Part shown: positions 8,817 through 16,864 of the stretch, in pieces
Layout of the letters: the number at the start of each line of letters is the position of its first letter
Numbering within the stretch: the stretch's first letter is position 1
Assembly: GCF_031082405.1 (NCBI RefSeq)
Contig: NZ_JAVHJU010000036.1
Location: 75,890 to 139,889 of the forward strand
Source: Amycolatopsis sp. A133
Lineage (GTDB): Bacteria > Actinomycetota > Actinomycetes > Mycobacteriales > Pseudonocardiaceae
DNA length: 64,000 nucleotides
Reading direction: 5' to 3'
Notes under the pieces: model-generated
The model's input: the letters and a program-made list of their open reading frames with translations, nothing else
Told to the model about the DNA's origin: nothing
The model's database searches: none
Translations under genes and position numbers: made by a program

Positions 8817-10064
8817 TCAAGCCGCGGTGGCCTCGTCGAGCCGTCCGGCGAGAAAGGCTCGCTCGGCGTCGTTGTCCGCAAGATCCAGCGCCGCCCGGTA
8901 AGCCGTCGCGGCCTCCGCTGTCCGCCCCAGCCGGCGCAGCAGGTCCGCCTTCGCCGCCGGCAAGTAGTGGTACCCGTCGAGCCTGCCGTCGTCCTCCAGC
9001 ACCTCGAGTTCGCCCAGCGCCGTCTCCGGACCGTCCACCATGGACACCGCGATCGCGCGGTTGAGCGACACCACCGGGGACGGCCACACCTTCAGCAGCT
9101 CGTCGTAGAGCACCACGACCTGCGCCCAGTCCGTCTCCGCGTAACTCGGCGCCTGCGCGTGCAGCGACGCGATGGCCGCCTGCAGCACGAACTTGCCCGG
9201 CCGGCCCGCGCGCATGGCGTCGAGCACCAGCTGGTGCCCCTCGGCGATGGCCGCCCGGTCCCAGCGGGTGCGGTCCTGCTCTTCCAGCAGCAGGATCCGG
9301 CCGTCGGCGTCGGTGCGGGTGGCGCGCCGGGCGTCGGTGACGAGCAGGAGCGCCAGCAGGCCCCAGACCTGGCGCTCGTCCGGCATCAGCTCGCGCAGCA
9401 GCCGCGCCAGGCCGAGCGCGCGGTCGACCAGGTCGTCACGCACCAGCGCGTCGCCCGAAGGCGCCGTGTGCCCGGTGGTGAACAGCAGGTGGATGACGGT
9501 GAGCACCGCGTCCAGCCGGTCCGGCAGCTCGCTCGCCGCGGGGACGCGGTAGGGGACGCCGGCGGCGGAAATCTTCTTCTTCGCCCGGGTGATCCGGGCG
9601 GCCATCGTCGCTTCCGGCACCAGGAACGCCCGCGCGATGTCGCCGGTGCCGACCCCGCACACCAGCCGCAGCGTCAGCGCGATCTGCGCCTCGCGCGGCA
9701 GCACCGGGTGGCAGCAGGTGAAGATGAGCCGCAGCCGGTCGTCGGGGATCGTCTCGCCCGCCACCAGCGCGTCCAGGTCGTCCATCTCGGTCACGTCCGG
9801 TTCCACGAGTAGCGGTATCCGGCTGCGGAACGCCTCCTGCCGCCGGAAGTGGTCCGTCGCCTTCCGGCGCGCGATCGTGGTCAGCCAGGCCCCCGGGCGG
9901 GCCGGGACACCGGTGCGGCGCCAGCCGTCCAGCGCGGAGACGAACGCCTCCTGCACGAGCTCCTCGGCGAGGTCGAGGTCGTGGGTGACCCGTACCGTCG
10001 CGGCGAGCACGAAGGCCCACTCGCGACGGTACGCATCGGCGATCGCCCGCTCGACGTCGGTCAT
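8817..10064 (-). CDS. ECF42-like RNA polymerase sigma factor
   Basis: This 415-aa sigma-70 family protein has region 2 at about residues 5-75 (ending WLTTIARRKATDHFRRQ) and region 4 at about 120-170 (LPREAQIALTLRLVCGVGTGDIARAFLVPEATMAARITRAKKKI). A long helical C-terminal extension of about 230 residues contains TPR-like helices. Extended sigma factors of this kind (ECF42, DUF6596-type) are usually linked to DGPF/YCII genes rather than to anti-sigma factors, and the C-terminal domain is thought to control activity. A YCII gene lies 1 kb away. An NTF2-fold gene lies 115 bp upstream on the same strand. No anti-sigma gene is visible. Confidence 0.88.
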   Translation of the reverse strand: MTDVERAIADAYRREWAFVLAATVRVTHDLDLAEELVQEAFVSALDGWRRTGVPARPGAWLTTIARRKATDHFRRQEAFRSRIPLLVEPDVTEMDDLDALVAGETIPDDRLRLIFTCCHPVLPREAQIALTLRLVCGVGTGDIARAFLVPEATMAARITRAKKKISAAGVPYRVPAASELPDRLDAVLTVIHLLFTTGHTAPSGDALVRDDLVDRALGLARLLRELMPDERQVWGLLALLLVTDARRATRTDADGRILLLEEQDRTRWDRAAIAEGHQLVLDAMRAGRPGKFVLQAAIASLHAQAPSYAETDWAQVVVLYDELLKVWPSPVVSLNRAIAVSMVDGPETALGELEVLEDDGRLDGYHYLPAAKADLLRRLGRTAEAATAYRAALDLADNDAERAFLAGRLDEATAA

Positions 10065-10179
10065 CCGCGCTGCCCCTGCGGCATCGGTGCTTCCCCTCGA
10101 TCCGGCGGCCGGTGCTCGGCCCCCACGCTAGCGCGGTGGCGGGGCGCGAGCGGGAAATCGCGCACGCAGGGAGAAGACG

Positions 10180-10596
10180 TCAGCCCAGCGGGGTGTTCTG
10201 GTAAGCGGCGATCAGCCATTCGCCGTCCTGCTTGGCCAGCACCCAGATGGCGCGCACCGAGCGCTCGCGGGCGACCTCGGTCTCGCCCGGGGCGAGCACG
10301 CCGCCGACGGTGACGACGATCGCGCCCTCCTTGCCGATGAAGCGGACGTCGACCGGCTCGCCGTGGACGCGGGTGCCCTTGTACGGCCCGGCGTAACCGG
10401 CCGCCATGAACTCCTTGATCCCGGGGCGGCCCTTGACGAAGACCCCGCCGGGCAGCGCCATCGTGCCGTCCTCGGTGAACGCCGCGGCGAAGGCGTCCGC
10501 GTCGTTGCCGGCCCACGCCGCGATGATGCGCTGCGGGACCGCGGCGACGGCGGCCTGCTCGGTCGCCACGGTGGAAGTGCCATTGCTGCTGGACAT
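10180..10596 (-). CDS. NTF2/SnoaL-fold protein (SgcJ/EcaC type)
   Basis: This 138-aa protein has one cone-shaped NTF2-like domain. It starts with a Ser/Thr-rich stretch, then the helix RIIAAWAGNDADAFAAAFTEDGTMALPGG and the closing strands RAIWVLAKQDGEWLIAAYQNTPL, the pattern of the SgcJ/EcaC family. Functions in the family range from isomerases to ligand-binding proteins, so none is assigned. The ATG at 10596 follows AGGAAGAGGGA. It lies upstream of the sigma factor on the same strand and may be co-transcribed with it. Confidence 0.82.
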   Translation of the reverse strand: MSSSNGTSTVATEQAAVAAVPQRIIAAWAGNDADAFAAAFTEDGTMALPGGVFVKGRPGIKEFMAAGYAGPYKGTRVHGEPVDVRFIGKEGAIVVTVGGVLAPGETEVARERSVRAIWVLAKQDGEWLIAAYQNTPLG

Positions 10597-10828
10597 ATCG
10601 GGATCCCTCTTCCTGCGGTGGGCACGAGTGGGTACGACGGTATCGGCCGCGGCCGGTCCGGTACTTCCGCTCGATTGCGAGAACCGTTGCCGGTCAAGGC
10701 TTTCCGTCAGGTCGCTGCGCAACGGTGGAGACGTCGGCCGCCCGCGCGGCCCGGGAGCATGGACCTGCAGGCCCATCCCGGCGGCCGCCGGCCACGGGAC
10801 CGCGTCGCGCTGGAGGAGTGCTGACAAC

Positions 10829-11875
10829 ATGGTCATCGTCATGGCAACCGACGCCACGGCAGAAGACGTCGACGCGATCGTCGAGCGGGTGGGCGCGGCC
10901 GGGGGCGAGGCCTTCGTCAGCCGCGGGGTCAGCCGGGTCGTCATCGGCTTGGTCGGCGACGTCGACCGCTTCGAGACGCTGAACCTCGGCGGCATGCGCG
11001 CGGTGCAGAGCGTCACCCGGATTTCGGCCAAGTACAAGCTGGTCAGCCGGGAACACCACCCCGAACGGTCCACTGTGTACGTCGGCGGCGTGCCGGTCGG
11101 CCCGGACACGGTCACCCTGATCGCCGGGCCGTGCGCGGTCGAGACGCCGGAGCAGACCCTCGAGGCGGCGCGGATGGCGCAGGCGGCCGGCGCGGTGCTG
11201 CTGCGCGGCGGCGCCTTCAAGCCGCGGACGTCGCCGTACGCCTTCCAGGGGCTGGGCGAGGAGGGCCTGAAGATCCTGGCCGACGTCCGGGCCGAGACCA
11301 AGCTGCCGATCGTCACCGAGGTGGTCGCCGCCGACGACGTCGAAATGGTCGCCCGGTACGCGGACATGCTGCAGGTCGGCACGCGCAACATGTCCAACTT
11401 CGGGCTGCTGCAGGCGGTGGGCGAAGCGGGCAAGCCGGTGCTGCTCAAGCGCGGGATGAGCGCCACGATCGACGAGTGGCTGATGGCGGCCGAGTACATC
11501 GCGCAGCGCGGCAACCTCGACATCGTGCTCTGCGAACGCGGCATCCGCACCTTCGAGACCGCCACCCGCAACACCCTCGACATCTCGGCCGTGCCGGTGG
11601 TGCAACGGCTTTCGCACCTGCCGGTGATGGTCGACCCCTCGCACTCCGGCGGCCGCCGCGACCTGGTGCTGCCGCTGTCGCGGGCCGCGGTCGCCGTCGG
11701 CGCGGACGGCGTGCTCGTCGACGTCCACCCGCACCCGGAGGAGGCGCTGTGCGACGGCCCGCAGGCGCTAGTCGCCGAGGACCTCGAGCGGCTGGCCGCC
11801 GAGCTCGACGAGCTGAGCGGCGTGGTCGGCCGCCGGCTCTCCACCTGGTGGAACCGGCGGCTGCTGGCCGGCTGA
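10829..11875 (+). CDS. aroF: 3-deoxy-7-phosphoheptulonate synthase
   Basis: This 348-aa protein joins an N-terminal FeRM/ACT-like regulatory domain (about 1-75) to a class I-beta DAHP synthase barrel, the Bacillus/Thermotoga type. Catalytic landmarks are IAGPCAVE near residue 95, LRGGAFKPRTSPYAFQG near 125, KRGMSAT and the late VDPSHSGGRRDLVLPL and DVHPHPEEALCDGPQAL. It condenses phosphoenolpyruvate with erythrose-4-phosphate in the first step of the shikimate pathway. The ATG follows GGAGGAG. It may serve primary metabolism. Its place beside a biosynthetic cluster that contains a TrpB-like enzyme leaves open a dedicated precursor role. Confidence 0.92.
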   Translation: MVIVMATDATAEDVDAIVERVGAAGGEAFVSRGVSRVVIGLVGDVDRFETLNLGGMRAVQSVTRISAKYKLVSREHHPERSTVYVGGVPVGPDTVTLIAGPCAVETPEQTLEAARMAQAAGAVLLRGGAFKPRTSPYAFQGLGEEGLKILADVRAETKLPIVTEVVAADDVEMVARYADMLQVGTRNMSNFGLLQAVGEAGKPVLLKRGMSATIDEWLMAAEYIAQRGNLDIVLCERGIRTFETATRNTLDISAVPVVQRLSHLPVMVDPSHSGGRRDLVLPLSRAAVAVGADGVLVDVHPHPEEALCDGPQALVAEDLERLAAELDELSGVVGRRLSTWWNRRLLAG

Positions 11876-11978
11876 GCACGCGCGAAGACGCCGGAAGGGG
11901 CGCTCCCGGCTAGCGTCGCCGACGAGAAGCGGCTGGGGCGCTGCTCCGCCGCCGGTCGACCAGCCGGGAGGTTTCGCC

Positions 11979-12035
11979 GTGCCCATGGAGCCCACGCACC
12001 GGATGTGCCCGAACACCGCGGCGGTGACCGGATGA
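11979..12035 (+). CDS. Possible 18-codon leader peptide
   Basis: A strong GGGAGG (about 11966-11971) precedes GTG at 11979. The frame reads VPMEPTHRMCPNTAAVTG and its TGA overlaps the ATG of the next gene (ATGA at 12032-12035). The downstream ATG has no good ribosome-binding site of its own, so translation of the dehydrogenase probably depends on reading this peptide. The single Cys and the coupling resemble regulatory leader peptides, but no known leader family was recognised. Confidence 0.45.
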   Translation: MPMEPTHRMCPNTAAVTG

Positions 12036-13333
12036 CCGGCATCGCGCCCGCACCGGCGGCAGAAGTCGCCACCGGCCTGCAGTTCCCGACCAGCCTGGCG
12101 TTCGACGACGCCGGCGGGATCTACGTCGCCGAGTCCGGCCTCGCCTTCGGGGGCGCGGCTCCCGGCGGGAAGGTCTGGCGCTTCGACGGCGGCGAGCGGA
12201 CGCTGGTCGCCGACGAGCTCGCCGCCCCGGTCACCGGCCTGTGCTGGTTCGAAGGCGGCCTGTTCGTCTCCGAAGGCGGGGCCGGCCGGATCACCCGCGT
12301 CGAGGCCGACGGGAGCAAGCACGTCGTCGTCGACGGCATGCCCGGCCCCGGCAACTACCACACGAACATGGCCGTGGTCGGCGCCGACCGGAAGCTCTAC
12401 TTCAGCCAGGGCGCGATGTCGAACCTGGGCGTGATCGGCCTGGACGCCTACGAGCTCGGCTGGCTGCGCCGGCTGCCGCACGCGTTCGACCTGCCCGGCC
12501 TCGACATCACCCTCTCGGGGTTCAACGCGACGACCCGGGACCCGTTTTCCGACGAGCCCGGCGCGACGATCGACACCGGCGCGTTCGGCCCGTTCGGCAC
12601 CCGGACCACCCCGGGGGAGAAGATCGCGGCGCAGCTGCCGTGCACCGCCGCCGTGCTGCGGTGCGAGCTGGACGGCTCCGGCATGGAGCTGGTGGCGTGG
12701 GGGCTGCGCAACGCCTTCGGCCTCGGCTTCCTGCCCGACGGCCGGCTGATCGCGCTCGACCAGGGCGCCGACGACCGGGGGAGCCGCCCGATCGGCAACG
12801 CCCCGGACCTGCTGTTCGACGTCCGGCCCGGCGCCTGGTACGGCTGGCCGGACTACGTCGGCGACCGCCCGGTGACCGACCCCGCGTTCGCCCCCGAGCG
12901 CGGCTCGCAGCCGGAGTTCGTGCTGGCCGGCCACGACGAGCTGCCGCCGCCCGAGCGGGCGCTGCTGGAGTTCGAGCCGCACGTCTCGGCCACGCGCTTC
13001 GCCGTCGTCCCGGGCGGCGCCCTCCGCGGGCAGCTCGTGGTGACGCTGTTCGGCGACGAGGCACCGATGTGCCTGCCCGCGGGCGGGCCGCCGGTCGGCC
13101 GCAGCCTCGTCGTCGCCGACCCGGCGGACTGGTCGCTGCGCGACCTGCCCGGCGCACCCGCGCTGGCGCGGCCGATCGACGTCGGGTTCGCCCCCGGTGA
13201 TGACGCGCTGTACGTGCTCGACTTCGGGAAGTTCGAGATGTCGGACGACGGCGTGCGCGCGACCCAGGGCACCGGGCGGCTGTGGCGCTGGGAGTCCTGG
13301 TCGGACGGTCCACAGGGGACGCTCCCGGCCTGA
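12032..13333 (+). CDS. Quinoprotein-type propeller dehydrogenase
   Basis: This 433-aa protein resembles the soluble glucose/sorbosone dehydrogenase (PQQ-dependent sugar dehydrogenase) propeller family. Repeated blades include LQFPTSLAFDDAGGIYVAES, APVTGLCWFEGGLFVSEGG, WGLRNAFGLGFLPDGRLIALDQGADDRG and the closing ARPIDVGFAPGDDALYVLDFG. Members oxidise sugars or polyols with bound PQQ, but many homologues lack proven cofactor or substrate. No signal peptide is seen, so a cytosolic place is predicted. The ATG at 12032 overlaps the stop of a short upstream frame; an in-frame GTG at 12005 is possible but has no ribosome-binding site. Confidence 0.78.
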   Translation: MTGIAPAPAAEVATGLQFPTSLAFDDAGGIYVAESGLAFGGAAPGGKVWRFDGGERTLVADELAAPVTGLCWFEGGLFVSEGGAGRITRVEADGSKHVVVDGMPGPGNYHTNMAVVGADRKLYFSQGAMSNLGVIGLDAYELGWLRRLPHAFDLPGLDITLSGFNATTRDPFSDEPGATIDTGAFGPFGTRTTPGEKIAAQLPCTAAVLRCELDGSGMELVAWGLRNAFGLGFLPDGRLIALDQGADDRGSRPIGNAPDLLFDVRPGAWYGWPDYVGDRPVTDPAFAPERGSQPEFVLAGHDELPPPERALLEFEPHVSATRFAVVPGGALRGQLVVTLFGDEAPMCLPAGGPPVGRSLVVADPADWSLRDLPGAPALARPIDVGFAPGDDALYVLDFGKFEMSDDGVRATQGTGRLWRWESWSDGPQGTLPA

Positions 13334-13508
13334 TCGGCGCCGCACTGCGCGAGAAGCCAGTCACTCCGGCTCGAAGCTACCGTGGAGTCCACGCGGAGCC
13401 CGGCCCGGGCCCCGCCGGAGTCCGAAGTGGACTCCCCATGGGGGAGCCGGTGTGGCTGGTTGGCGCGCGACGGTGGTCGCCGCGTGCCCGGCTGGGTTGG
13501 AGACCATT

Positions 13509-15017
13509 GTGCCGTACTCGCGTTCGCTGCTCGGCTGCCTGGCCGACTTCGCCCGCACCCGGCCGGAGTCGACCGCGCTGGTGCTGGGCGAGGTCCGGGT
13601 GTCCTACGCCGAGCTGTGCGCCATGACGATGTCGGCCCACCAGGGGCTCACGGCGTTGCAGCTGCCGCCCGAGGCCCGGGTCGCGGTGCACGCGGCGAAG
13701 ACCCCGCGGACCGTCGCGCTGATCGTCGCCTGCCTGCTGGCGCGCCGCCCGTTCATGCTGCCCTCCACCGAGCTCGGCGGGACGGCGCTGGAAGAGCTGC
13801 TGGAGAAGGCGGACTGCACCGACGTGCTCACCGCCGAATCCGGCGTGGGCGTGGGCGGGCTGCGGGTGCACAAGATCGACACCACCGCGGTCCTGCCCGA
13901 CGGCGACCTCGCCGGCCTCGACGGCATCACCGGTCCCGACGTCAGCCCGGACGCCACCTCGTTCATCTTCACCACCTCGGGGTCCACCGGGCTGCCGAAG
14001 GTGGTGCCGCTGAGCTTCCAGGCCGTGGAGCGGTTCACCGAATGGGCCGTGACGAAGTTCCGGCTCCGGCCCGGCACCGTGGTGCTGAACTACGCACCCT
14101 TCAACTTCGACCTGTGCCTGCTCGACATCCGCGCCACCTTCAAGGCCGGCGGCACGACGGTGCTGGTCGACCCCGAGAAGGCGACCAACGGCAAGCACCT
14201 GGCCGAGCTGATCCGCGCCGAGTCCGTCGAGGTCGTGCAGTCGGTGCCGATGCTCTACCGGCTGCTGGCCGACGTCCCCGGCGGCGAGCCGTTCGAGTCG
14301 GTGAAGCACGTGATCGTCACCGGCGACAAGATGCCCGCGAAGCTGCTGCCGGAGCTGCCGCGGCTGTTCCCCAACGCGCGCTTCCACAACATCTACGGCG
14401 CCACCGAGACCAACGACAGCTTCATCCACGAGATCACCGGCTTCGAGGGCGCGGGCCCGCTGCCGATCGGCCGCCCGCTGCCCGGCGTCGACGCGCTCGT
14501 CCTCGACGCCGACGGCGAGGTCGTCGACGGCCCGGCCACCGGTGAGCTGCTCGTGTCGACCCCGTTCCAGACCGCCGGGTACGCCGTCGGCGGCGGCGCG
14601 GACAAGTTCGTCGAACGGGACAACGGCCGCGTCTACTTCCGCTCCGGCGACCTCGTCGAGCGGGACGCCGACGGCGTGTTCACCCTGGTGGGCCGCAACG
14701 ACTCCCAGGTCAAGGTCCGCGGTGTGCGGGTCAACCTGGAGGAGATCGAGCAGGTCCTGCTCGGCCACGAACGGATCGCCGGTGCGGCCGTGGTCGCCGT
14801 GCCCGACGACGTGGCGGGGCTGGTCATCCACGCGGTCGTCCGCCGCGACACGACCGAGCCGCTCGGCGTGCTGGGGCTGCGGCAGTTCTGCCGCGAGCGG
14901 CTGGCGCGGGCGGCGCTGCCCACCACGATCCGCGTGGTCGACGACCCGCTGCCCACGACGTCGACGGGCAAGACCGACCGCAAAGCCGTCATCCGCGACC
15001 TGGTTACTGGGAGCTGA
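13509..15017 (+). CDS. Free-standing amino acid adenylation enzyme
   Basis: This 502-aa ANL-superfamily enzyme activates a carboxylic acid with ATP and loads it on a carrier protein. Visible motifs: A3 TTSGSTGLPK from residue 155, A4 NYAPFNFDLCLLDI, A5 NIYGATET, A7 FRSGDLVERDADGVFTLVGR, A8 VKVRGVRVNLEEIE and A10 TSTGKTDRK with the catalytic Lys488. The Asp of the NFD motif fits binding of an alpha-amino group, so an amino acid is likely. The first pocket positions read D-L-L, as in prolyl-activating enzymes, but the other positions do not clearly match. The carrier protein gene follows 1 nt after its stop. It is the first gene of the cluster. GTG at 13509 follows TTGGAG. Confidence 0.88.
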   Translation: MPYSRSLLGCLADFARTRPESTALVLGEVRVSYAELCAMTMSAHQGLTALQLPPEARVAVHAAKTPRTVALIVACLLARRPFMLPSTELGGTALEELLEKADCTDVLTAESGVGVGGLRVHKIDTTAVLPDGDLAGLDGITGPDVSPDATSFIFTTSGSTGLPKVVPLSFQAVERFTEWAVTKFRLRPGTVVLNYAPFNFDLCLLDIRATFKAGGTTVLVDPEKATNGKHLAELIRAESVEVVQSVPMLYRLLADVPGGEPFESVKHVIVTGDKMPAKLLPELPRLFPNARFHNIYGATETNDSFIHEITGFEGAGPLPIGRPLPGVDALVLDADGEVVDGPATGELLVSTPFQTAGYAVGGGADKFVERDNGRVYFRSGDLVERDADGVFTLVGRNDSQVKVRGVRVNLEEIEQVLLGHERIAGAAVVAVPDDVAGLVIHAVVRRDTTEPLGVLGLRQFCRERLARAALPTTIRVVDDPLPTTSTGKTDRKAVIRDLVTGS

Positions 15018-15018
15018 C

Positions 15019-15303
15019 ATGAGTTATTCGGAGCAGATCAAATCCTACGTCCTCGACGAGTTCCTCCCCGGCGTCGGCCCGGAGGAGCTGGAGGCCGACT
15101 ACGACCTGCGGGCCAACGGCGTGATCGACAGCCTGGGCCTGCTGCGCGTGGTCACCTGGCTGGAGGCCACCTTCTCGATCCCGATGGAGGAGGTCGAAAT
15201 CGTCGAGCAGGACTTCACCTCCATCGACTCGATCACCCGGTTCGTCGAGCAGCACTCGCCGTCCGGTGCGTCCGGTGTGGACTACCTCGGAAAGGCGGCC
15301 TGA
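15019..15303 (+). CDS. Stand-alone acyl/peptidyl carrier protein
   Basis: This 94-aa protein is a discrete carrier protein. The phosphopantetheine attachment site is Ser38 in NGVIDSLGLLRVV, flanked by the four-helix pattern of the family (helix 1 YSEQIKSYVLDEFL, acidic helix 2-3 region EEVEIVEQDF). After 4'-phosphopantetheinylation it would hold the amino acid loaded by the adenylation enzyme just upstream. The cupin gene follows after only 3 nt. A flexible Ser/Gly tail ends the protein. It probably presents the thioester to the dehydrogenase and transglutaminase-like enzymes. Confidence 0.92.
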   Translation: MSYSEQIKSYVLDEFLPGVGPEELEADYDLRANGVIDSLGLLRVVTWLEATFSIPMEEVEIVEQDFTSIDSITRFVEQHSPSGASGVDYLGKAA

Positions 15304-15306
15304 GCC

Positions 15307-15678
15307 GTGATCATCCGCAAACTTTCGGAAGTCGAAGGCGTCGAGTGGGGCAACGGGCTGAGCCACCGCTTCCTGACCCTCAAGGACGGCATGGGCTACA
15401 CCGTCACCCACACGATCGTCCGGGCCGGCACCGACTCGGCACTGGAGTACAAGAACCACCTCGAAGCCTGCTACTGCATCGCCGGCAGCGGCAAGGTGAT
15501 CGACTCCGCGGGTGACGAGCACGCGATCGAGGTCGGCACGATCTACGCACTCGACAAGCACGACCCGCACCACCTGATCGCGTCGCCGGACCAGGACATG
15601 GAGCTCGTCTGCATGTTCACGCCGGCCCTCATCGGCGACGAATCGCACAACCTCGACGACGAATACTCCAACTACTGA
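15307..15678 (+). CDS. Ectoine-synthase-like cupin
   Basis: This 123-aa protein is clearly of the EctC family, which closes N-acetyl-diaminobutyrate to the cyclic amidine ectoine. The metal-binding and active-site pattern is kept: LEYKNHLEACYCIAG with Glu53, TIYALDKHDPHHL with Tyr80 and His88. No ectA, ectB or ectD lies nearby, so ectoine is not the likely product. In this operon it probably cyclises or dehydrates an amino acid derivative, perhaps while it is bound to the carrier protein. GTG at 15307 starts 3 nt after the carrier protein stop. The family is certain; the substrate is not. Confidence 0.88.
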   Translation: MIIRKLSEVEGVEWGNGLSHRFLTLKDGMGYTVTHTIVRAGTDSALEYKNHLEACYCIAGSGKVIDSAGDEHAIEVGTIYALDKHDPHHLIASPDQDMELVCMFTPALIGDESHNLDDEYSNY

Positions 15679-15693
15679 GCCGGAGCTCCCCCG

Positions 15694-16836
15694 ATGCAGC
15701 AGTGGACCGACAAGCAGCAGGCGCTGCGGGACGGCTACACCGAGGCGTTCCAGGCCTGGGGCGCCGACCACCTCCGGCGCGACCGCGAGGCGGAGTTCCC
15801 CGGCGGGTTCTGGCCGGAGATCGGCGCGTCGGGACTGTTCGGCCTGCCGTTCGGCACCGAGTACGGCGGCGGCGGGCACGACCTGCCGACCACCATGCAC
15901 GTGCTGGAGGGCCTCGGCTACCACTGCCGTGACGGCGGGCTGAGCTTCTCGATCTCGACGCAGCTCGTCAGCACCGGCGTGCCGGTCCACCGGTTCGGCA
16001 CCGACGAGCTGAAGCACCGGCTCCTGCCGCGCGTGTGCGACGGTTCGGTGATCTGCGCGCACGCGATCACCGAGCCGCAGGGCGGTTCCGACGCCGCGGC
16101 CATGCAGACCACGGCCGAGCGCCGGGGCGACGACTACGTCATCAACGGCCGGAAGTTCTTCATCACCAACGGCCCGGTCGCCGACGTCGTCCTGGTCTAC
16201 GCCCGGACCTCACCCGGCACCGGCCCGCTCGGCATCAGCGTGTTCGCCGTCGAGAAGGGCACGCCCGGCTTCGAGGCCGGGCCGCCGATCGACAAGATGG
16301 GCCTGCGCACGTCGCCGCTGGGGAACCTGACGTTCACCGACTGCGTGGTGCCCGCGGCGAACATGGTCGGCCGCCGGGGCAAGGGCTTCCTGCTGCTCGA
16401 CTACGTGATGAAGTGGGAGGTGCTCCTGTCCTTCGCGATCAGCTTGGGCGCGATGGAGTACCGCCTGGAGCAGAGCATCGACTACGCGAAGAGCCGCAAG
16501 CAGTTCGGGGCGCCCATCGCGTCCTGCCAGCTGATCGCGGAAAAGATCGTCGAGATGAAGATCGACCTGGAGACCACCCGCAACTGGTTCTACGACACCG
16601 CACGGCGGTTCGAGGCCGGGGAAGACGTGATGGTGGACGTGGCCATGGCGAAGGTGCTGGCCAGCGAAGCCAACGTCCGGTCGGCGACCAACGCCGTGCA
16701 GATCTTCGGCGGCCGGGGTTACCTCAGCGAGTTCGGGATCGAGAAGGAACTGCGCGACGCCACCGGCGGCACGATCTACTCCGGCACGTCGGAGGTCCAG
16801 CGGGACAAGGTCGCCAGAATGCTCGGAGTGCGCTGA
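15694..16836 (+). CDS. Acyl-CoA dehydrogenase-like enzyme
   Basis: This 380-aa flavoprotein has the three-domain acyl-CoA dehydrogenase fold, with CAHAITEPQGGSDAAAMQT, KFFITNGPVADVVLVYAR, RKQFGAPIASCQLI and FGGRGYLSEFGIEKELRDATGGTIYSGTSEVQR. The usual catalytic Glu of YEGT is Ser363 (YSGT). A Glu is found instead at 242 in MKWEVLLSF, the place where isovaleryl-CoA dehydrogenase and the prolyl-carrier-protein dehydrogenases keep their base. Oxidation of the carrier-bound aminoacyl group is therefore the best hypothesis. The ATG at 15694 lies 15 nt after the cupin gene. Confidence 0.88.
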   Translation: MQQWTDKQQALRDGYTEAFQAWGADHLRRDREAEFPGGFWPEIGASGLFGLPFGTEYGGGGHDLPTTMHVLEGLGYHCRDGGLSFSISTQLVSTGVPVHRFGTDELKHRLLPRVCDGSVICAHAITEPQGGSDAAAMQTTAERRGDDYVINGRKFFITNGPVADVVLVYARTSPGTGPLGISVFAVEKGTPGFEAGPPIDKMGLRTSPLGNLTFTDCVVPAANMVGRRGKGFLLLDYVMKWEVLLSFAISLGAMEYRLEQSIDYAKSRKQFGAPIASCQLIAEKIVEMKIDLETTRNWFYDTARRFEAGEDVMVDVAMAKVLASEANVRSATNAVQIFGGRGYLSEFGIEKELRDATGGTIYSGTSEVQRDKVARMLGVR

Positions 16837-16864
16837 CAGGCGCCGGAACCGGAAGAAGGACGAC

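Noticed and set aside
10694-11734. Minus-strand frame opposite the DAHP synthase
   Set aside because: It is an antisense shadow with no motifs.
13509-15017. Assigning proline as the substrate of the adenylation enzyme
   Set aside because: Only the first three pocket positions (D-L-L) agree with prolyl enzymes; the rest do not, so the substrate is left open.
15307-15678. Calling this an ectoine biosynthesis locus
   Set aside because: No ectA, ectB or ectD gene is in the window and the neighbours are carrier-protein enzymes.
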